From Chloroflexota bacterium (GTDB lineage Bacteria > Chloroflexota > Anaerolineae > UBA1429): a stretch of DNA of 9,584 nucleotides. Numbering within the stretch: position 1 is the stretch's first letter; every line of letters begins with the position of its first letter. Below are positions 5,508 through 9,584 of the stretch, piece by piece. The notes under the pieces were generated by a model. That model did not search any database, was not told the origin of the DNA, and saw only the letters and a list, made by a program, of their open reading frames with translations. Made by a program: the position numbers and the translations under genes. The DNA lies in the NCBI GenBank assembly GCA_012515695.1, contig JAAYXX010000016.1, positions 1 through 9,584 on the forward strand, given 5' to 3'.

Positions 5508-6179
5508 ATGAAAATGGATGCCACTACCAATTCCGGCGAAACGGCGCTAGATATGTGGAGCAAACGGCTGACCCGTTGGCTGACCCGCCTGATATATGGG
5601 ATTAGCCGTCACTGGCTGCTGCTGGTGAATGTGCTGTTTGGCCTGTTCTATCTGGTGTTGCCCGCCCTGGCGCCCGCGCTCATGCTGGCGGGCCAGGAAA
5701 AGATCGCCAACGTACTGTATACGATCTTTCGCCCCCTGTGCCACCAGTTGCCCGAACGCTCGTTCTTTATCGGGGGGCCGCAGGCGGTGTATTCCCTCGA
5801 CCAGCTCACGCAACTGCTCGGCGTGGATGGCGTGCCGATGCGCTTTGTGGGCGATGCTTCCATCGGCTACAAAATAGCCATTTGCCAGCGAGACGTAGCC
5901 ATCTACCTGGCCTGGGTGTTAACCGGGGTCGCCTTCTACTGGCTGCGCGAGCGCCTGCGGCCCCTGTCGCTGAAGCAGTTCGCGCTATTCTGCCTGCCGA
6001 TGGCGGTAGACGGGTTCGGGCAGTTGTTCGGGCTGTGGGAAAGCACATGGATCAGCCGGGTAGCCACCGGCGGGCTGTTCGGGGTGGCGACTGTCTTGCT
6101 GGTGTACCCCTATCTCCAGCGAGGCATGGCCGAGGTGCAAACGGCCACCAAACAGGAAAATCTGGTGAGAGACGAGTAA
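5508..6179 (+). CDS. DUF2085 family membrane protein
   Basis: This protein has 223 residues and an unknown biochemical role. It is recognised as DUF2085 by RPLCHQLPERSFF (76-87, with C78, H79 and Q80), IGYKIAICQRDVAIY (119-133, C126) and MAVDGFGQLFGLWEST (165-180, D168). Four membrane segments are likely at about 36-61, 129-147, 155-176 and 184-203, with the Cys/His-bearing regions near the membrane face. Conserved Cys, His and Asp suggest a metal or thiol chemistry role, but this is inference. The ATG at 5508 follows an AGGT 8 nt upstream; an ATG two codons later is also possible. The stop is 1 nt before ccdA, so the two are translationally coupled and likely work together. It has low similarity to anything else I can name. 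Confidence 0.85.
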   Translation: MKMDATTNSGETALDMWSKRLTRWLTRLIYGISRHWLLLVNVLFGLFYLVLPALAPALMLAGQEKIANVLYTIFRPLCHQLPERSFFIGGPQAVYSLDQLTQLLGVDGVPMRFVGDASIGYKIAICQRDVAIYLAWVLTGVAFYWLRERLRPLSLKQFALFCLPMAVDGFGQLFGLWESTWISRVATGGLFGVATVLLVYPYLQRGMAEVQTATKQENLVRDE

Positions 6180-6180
6180 C

Positions 6181-6897
6181 ATGGACGCGCAGAACGTCAC
6201 GCTGACCGCCGCGCTGGCGGCCGGGCTGTTGTCCTTTTTCTCCCCCTGCGTGCTCCCGCTCGTGCCGATCTATCTGGGCTATATGACCGGCACAGCGGTC
6301 AGCGGCCTGAACCAATCCCAACGGCTACGCACCCTCACCCATGCGCTGTTCTTCGTGCTGGGGTTTGGCCTGCTGTTTGTGCTGCTGGGGGCCGCGGCGG
6401 GCCTGCTGGGCAGACTGCTCTACCCCATCCTCCCCTACATGACCAGGGTCGGCGGGGTCATTCTGATCCTCTTTGGCCTGAACATGACGGGGCTGCTCAC
6501 CATCCCCTTTCTCAACATGGAAAAACGCCTTGATCTGGGCAGCCAGCCGCGCAACAACTACTGGGCCTCTTTCCTGATCGGGGTGATCTTTGCTGCCGGG
6601 TGGACCCCCTGCGTCGGGCCGGTGCTGACGGCCATTCTGTTCCTGGCGGCAGACAGCCAGACGGCAACGACGGGGGCCGGGCTATTGGCGGTGTACGCGC
6701 TGGGCCTGGGTCTGCCGTTCCTGGGCGTGGCCGGTCTGGTGGATGTGACCGTCCCGGCCCTACGGCGCATGGGCCGCTATCTGCGCGTCGTGTCCATTGC
6801 CGGTGGCGTCCTGCTGATTGCGATGGGTTTTCTCATGGTGATCGGCCTGTTCGAGCAGATCGCCTTCCAGTTCAACGCCTGGGCCGCCGGAGCATAG
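6181..6897 (+). CDS. ccdA: CcdA-type cytochrome c biogenesis / thiol-electron transporter
   Basis: This integral membrane protein carries reducing equivalents from cytoplasmic thioredoxin across the membrane to extracytoplasmic thioredoxin-like proteins such as TlpA/ResA. It has 238 residues and about six transmembrane helices, like the DsbD core. The redox-active cysteines are C23 in FFSPCVLPLVPIYLGYM (helix 1) and C144 in GWTPCVGPVL (helix 4), each followed by Pro-rich turns conserved in CcdA. Its ATG follows the DUF2085 stop by a single base, and there is no strong ribosome site of its own, which suggests translational coupling. The thioredoxin-like lipoprotein upstream is its likely electron acceptor. 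The gene converges on the FAD oxidoreductase with only 13 nt between stops, and no terminator hairpin with a T-tract is visible there. Confidence 0.95.
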   Translation: MDAQNVTLTAALAAGLLSFFSPCVLPLVPIYLGYMTGTAVSGLNQSQRLRTLTHALFFVLGFGLLFVLLGAAAGLLGRLLYPILPYMTRVGGVILILFGLNMTGLLTIPFLNMEKRLDLGSQPRNNYWASFLIGVIFAAGWTPCVGPVLTAILFLAADSQTATTGAGLLAVYALGLGLPFLGVAGLVDVTVPALRRMGRYLRVVSIAGGVLLIAMGFLMVIGLFEQIAFQFNAWAAGA

Positions 6898-6910
6898 CCG
6901 CAGACCGCGC

Positions 6911-8335
6911 CTACGCCAGCCCCAGCGCCCCTAAGCGTTCCTGCGGCCCCAGATCCACCTGTTGCCCCAGCAACGTCTGCTGAAGCGCGTGCGTGTCGAG
7001 TGTGCGCGGAGTAACCCCTTGCTGGGCGCACAGGGCCGCCGCCGCGCCCGCCGCCTGCCCCAACACCATGCAGGTGGACATGCCGCGAATCAAACCTTGC
7101 GGCTCGGTTGACACGCTCTTGCCGCTCGCCACCAGCAGGTTTTCCACCTCTTTGGGAACCATCACACCGTAGGGAATATCAAAGGTGTGATCATAAAAGA
7201 ACTCGCCCGTCTCCACGAACCGCGCTCTGGCGGGCGCTCGCCCGATGGTATCGCCAAAGTACACCGGATGCGGCGACGAGGCGTGCCCTGCTGTCAGCGT
7301 TACGGCCCCATCTATCCCCCGGCTAACACGAATGCCCAACGCCGTCGCCATCTGCACGATGTACGCCTGCTCAAAGCCGGGCACACGCCGCCGGAAAAAG
7401 TCGGCCACATAATAGCAGGATTTTTGCGTTTCCAGCTCCGCCACGGATAGCGCCAGGGGGTGTAGCGTGTCCACCTTCCAAAAGTTCGAGTTGACGATGA
7501 CCGTATCTTGCGCCCGGAGGCCATACAGGCCGGTGGCGTCCAGGTCCCAGAGGATGCCCTTGTTCTTCTCGAATTCGCCCTGCGCGATGGCCCGCTGGAA
7601 AACATCCCACTTGCTGCCGCCGCCGTGGGGGAAGAACAGGATACCCCGCTCGACCCAGTTGCGCTCAAACTCGGCAAACCCCTTGACCATATCCATCCCC
7701 ACCGGAAAGGTCTCTGGATGCCGTCGAAAATGCTGATACAGCGCCTCCAGGTTCACCCCGCCCATCTTGAACTCGAGGCTCGCCGAGCCATCGGTCCAGC
7801 GCATGGGACACCCCGCCTGATAGGCCAGATCAGCCTCGCCCGTGGCGTCTACCACCGCACCAGCCTTGATCGCATAGCGGCCCATTTTGGTCTCGACAAA
7901 AGCGCCCTGCACCGCGTTCCCTTGCATCAGTGGGCGCGCCGCCAGCGTGTGGGTCAGCACCGTCACCCCCGCCGCCTGCAACATCTCGATCAGCACAATC
8001 TTGAGCTGCTCCGAGTCGACGACGATGCCGGGCACTTCGCGCGAAGCCCAATGCGCGCTGGCTCCCCCACGGGCCACCAGCCGGTCAATCACCTCTCTGG
8101 CAATGCCGTGAATCACTGGACGGCCACGCCGATCTAAGAAGTGGTTGCCGATATTCGCCATCAGCCCCGCCGTGGCGACGCCCCCCAGCACCCCTTCCCG
8201 CTCGACGAGCATCGTCGTGGCCCCGGCCCGGGCCGCCGCTACCGCCGCCGCCGATCCGGCCACGCCGCCGCCAGCCACCAACACGTCTACTTCGGCCAGC
8301 AGGTCAATCTCTCGCTCAGGCTCACGGATCCCCAT
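6911..8335 (-). CDS. FAD-dependent oxidoreductase (FAD_oxidored family)
   Basis: This is a predicted flavoprotein of 474 residues; substrate unknown. An N-terminal Rossmann fold binds FAD: DVLVAGGGVAGSAAA (17-31, GxGxxG-type) with acidic E45 in LVERE to hold the ribose. GGVATAGLM (51-59) and the VVDATGEADLA signature (161-171) follow. The C-terminal GLIRGMSTCMVLGQAAG block (about 414-430) is the second FAD-contact segment of the family. No signal peptide is seen, so it is probably cytoplasmic. The ATG at 8335 has GGAGGGGGATATC directly upstream; a TTG 13 codons earlier is in frame but overlaps the upstream gene's end. That gene ends 36 nt upstream on the same strand, so they probably share a transcript. 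Homologues are often annotated only as FAD-dependent oxidoreductases. Confidence 0.9.
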   Translation of the reverse strand: MGIREPEREIDLLAEVDVLVAGGGVAGSAAAVAAARAGATTMLVEREGVLGGVATAGLMANIGNHFLDRRGRPVIHGIAREVIDRLVARGGASAHWASREVPGIVVDSEQLKIVLIEMLQAAGVTVLTHTLAARPLMQGNAVQGAFVETKMGRYAIKAGAVVDATGEADLAYQAGCPMRWTDGSASLEFKMGGVNLEALYQHFRRHPETFPVGMDMVKGFAEFERNWVERGILFFPHGGGSKWDVFQRAIAQGEFEKNKGILWDLDATGLYGLRAQDTVIVNSNFWKVDTLHPLALSVAELETQKSCYYVADFFRRRVPGFEQAYIVQMATALGIRVSRGIDGAVTLTAGHASSPHPVYFGDTIGRAPARARFVETGEFFYDHTFDIPYGVMVPKEVENLLVASGKSVSTEPQGLIRGMSTCMVLGQAAGAAAALCAQQGVTPRTLDTHALQQTLLGQQVDLGPQERLGALGLA

Positions 8336-8370
8336 GATATCCCCCTCCACCAATCGCGTTGTGCCCCCTG

Positions 8371-9267
8371 TCAATTGCGCTCCGTGCTGGCATCATACAG
8401 GGGCAACAAGGCGCGGTATACCTCGACCACCTCTTCCACCAGCCGGACCCCCTGGGCGATGGCCTCTTCCTTGTCCAGCGTGGCGCACAGGTACAGATTG
8501 CACCACTCGTCTTCTTCCATCGCCTCCAGATTGGCGGCAAACTCGCGCCACGTAATGCGCCTGGATTCGGCCTCGTCTGCCGCCTGCCAGACCAGGTCGC
8601 CATCTTGGAGCGTGACGATGGTGTGCGGCTCCACCGCCCAATCCGCCAACAAGCGCCACTGGAGGTCATACCGGCTCATGGCCGCCTCAATCTGCCGCTG
8701 CAAGCTCGCATCGCGCAGAGCAGCCACAAAGGTCAGCCATTGCCAGGTCTCGTCCATTGGCTTGTCGCTTTTCTCGATGTAAAAGCCGTATAGCGCCTGC
8801 TGAGAGTCAAGCTCCAGGAAGAACTTGGCCTCGTGGATCGCTTCCTCCTGACTGCTGTGGGCAGACTCGGCAAGGTGTACTTCGGCGCGCCGGTAAATAG
8901 CAAAGGATTGGAACTCGCGTTGCGTCAGCGCGGATAGCCGCTCGGCCAGCGCCCCGCCCAGGCTCCCGCGAGCGCGCCACGATGTCCCAGACACCCCCCG
9001 CTTGAAATCGCTATCCTGCAACCCGGCAAAATCATATTCCCGCGCAACGACGCGGGCGCGCCCTGTCTGCGCGGGCCTGGCGGTGATCGTTCGGGCGCGC
9101 TGCTCCGCCTGCATGTTCTGCAATATGCGCGCCTGGAGCGATGCCGAACTCTGCTGGACGGTGCCATCCGCATAGCGAATCAACATCTTGTCGCCAACCA
9201 GTTCGATAACCTGGTATTCGCCCCGCCGATTACGATAGGTGCCGCCCTTGACAAAAGGGTAAGCCAT
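8371..9267 (-). CDS. Uncharacterised protein of 298 residues
   Basis: I do not recognise a characterised family. The N-terminal region (about 8-52: YRNRRGEYQVIELVGDKMLI, then RYADGTVQ) looks like a small beta-barrel, SH3-like or 'RNRKG' module. A basic linker (about 56-75) follows. The middle is a helical region (105-190) with many acidic residues, including LYGFYIEKSDKPMDETW. The C-terminal half (about 200-290) repeats a mixed alpha/beta pattern with WREF, EDEW and EVVEVYRALLPLYDAS. No signal peptide, membrane segment or catalytic motif is obvious. The ATG at 9267 with AGAGGA upstream is preferred: the frame is open much further (to 9525), but the extension crosses the dispersed repeat and has no support. 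It precedes the FAD oxidoreductase by 35 nt. Confidence 0.7.
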   Translation of the reverse strand: MAYPFVKGGTYRNRRGEYQVIELVGDKMLIRYADGTVQQSSASLQARILQNMQAEQRARTITARPAQTGRARVVAREYDFAGLQDSDFKRGVSGTSWRARGSLGGALAERLSALTQREFQSFAIYRRAEVHLAESAHSSQEEAIHEAKFFLELDSQQALYGFYIEKSDKPMDETWQWLTFVAALRDASLQRQIEAAMSRYDLQWRLLADWAVEPHTIVTLQDGDLVWQAADEAESRRITWREFAANLEAMEEDEWCNLYLCATLDKEEAIAQGVRLVEEVVEVYRALLPLYDASTERN

Positions 9268-9328
9268 CAAATCCTCTCTCCTCCGAGTGCCACTAGATGC
9301 ATAGAATCGCCCGCGCCAGAGCAAGACC

Positions 9329-9349
9329 AACGCGCTTGATGTGCGCGTT
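9329..9349. repeat. 7-bp stem-loop in the leader of the 298-residue gene
   Basis: AACGCGC (9329-9335) pairs with GCGCGTT (9343-9349) across a 7-nt loop, 62 nt upstream of the minus-strand start at 9267. No clear -35/-10 pair could be placed between it and the gene, so its role is undecided. Confidence 0.35.
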
Positions 9350-9384
9350 CGTCGAATACAAGATGCCACCAATGAGATAGACCC

Positions 9385-9408
9385 TTGGGGAGCCTCACGA
9401 CTCCCCAA
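9385..9408. repeat. 8-bp stem-loop upstream of the 298-residue gene
   Basis: TTGGGGAG (9385-9392) pairs with CTCCCCAA (9401-9408) across an 8-nt loop. No T-tract follows on either strand. The 9268-9451 region otherwise holds only this and the neighbouring stem-loop; no gene is visible. Confidence 0.4.
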
Positions 9409-9451
9409 AGCACTCTCAGACCCTTCAGTCGAATCTACGCAGATGACCCAT

Positions 9452-9584
9452 GAGCTTGTACAAAATAGTTCGGTAACAGCCATCAGGATGGGCGGTTGAA
9501 ACCGCGGCAACGGTTGCGTCGCCATGCATGGCGCACCTGCCTTCGCAGGTTCGCTTCCCAGCCGCCGAAGGGCGGCGCGCCATG
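9452..9584. repeat. Dispersed repeat, copy B (cut by the window edge)
   Basis: The first 72 nt (9452-9523) match the right half of copy A in reverse orientation, with about nine differences. The core is GCGGTTGAAACCGC followed by GGCAAC. The unmatched remainder is full of stems: GCCATGCATGGC, ACCTGC-cttc-GCAGGT and GCCGCC with GGGCGGC. This matches the palindromic centre expected of the element, but the second half lies beyond the window, so its full length cannot be seen. Confidence 0.7.

Noticed and set aside
6897..6947. GCCGCAG...CTGCGGC inverted repeat at the ccdA/FAD convergent junction
   Set aside because: The arms are 7 nt and 37 nt apart, and the right arm lies inside the oxidoreductase coding region; too weak for a terminator call.
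9268..9525. N-terminal 86-codon extension of the 298-residue protein
   Set aside because: It runs through stem-loops and the dispersed repeat, while a good ribosome site precedes the internal ATG at 9267.
9452..9584. CRISPR array
   Set aside because: There are stems and one dispersed repeat, but no regularly spaced direct repeats.

Overview
The window reads as a GC-rich bacterial chromosome segment. My best guess is a Chloroflexota (Anaerolineae-like) organism. The clues are the Thr/Pro/Ala-rich 'TATP' linker after the lipobox of the thioredoxin-like lipoprotein, the family of the uncharacterised 298-residue protein, and the overall gene style. This is inference: there is no rRNA or other marker to confirm it. 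Genes are densely packed, and I see no tRNA, rRNA, CRISPR array or transposase.

Left part (1-4000, all minus strand). Two transcription units can be proposed. The first runs from an excellent promoter at 2412-2440 into a YugP-type membrane zinc peptidase. A 125-nt gap with a strong hairpin separates it from rlmN (23S rRNA/tRNA adenine-C2 methyltransferase), and rpe (ribulose-phosphate 3-epimerase) follows after 15 nt and runs off the left edge. The second starts at an extended -10 promoter near 3920 and reads a HAD-IIA phosphatase and then a GNAT acetyltransferase, ending near a 12-bp inverted repeat. These are ordinary housekeeping or accessory enzymes.

Middle part (4060-6900, plus strand). 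A near-consensus promoter (TTGACA-17-TATGAT) carries a CsoR-type copper operator (ATACCCC-TAT-GGGGTAT) at its start site and drives a 70-residue CopZ-like HMA metallochaperone. Downstream on the same strand are a lipid-anchored TlpA/ResA-like thioredoxin (WCGAC), a DUF2085 membrane protein with conserved Cys/His, and a CcdA thiol-electron transporter whose start lies 1 nt after the DUF2085 stop. CcdA would pass electrons from cytoplasmic thioredoxin to the outward-facing TlpA-like lipoprotein. Together with the copper chaperone this suggests an envelope thiol/copper handling module, possibly for cytochrome c or CuA maturation. The module is interrupted by a 15-bp stem-loop between hma and tlpA and by a roughly 210-bp palindromic MITE-like repeat between tlpA and the DUF2085 gene, so co-transcription of the whole set is not certain.

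Right part (6900-9584, minus strand). An uncharacterised 298-residue protein is followed 35 nt later by an FAD-dependent oxidoreductase of the FAD_oxidored type, which converges on ccdA. The last 130 bases hold a second copy of the dispersed repeat, cut by the window edge.
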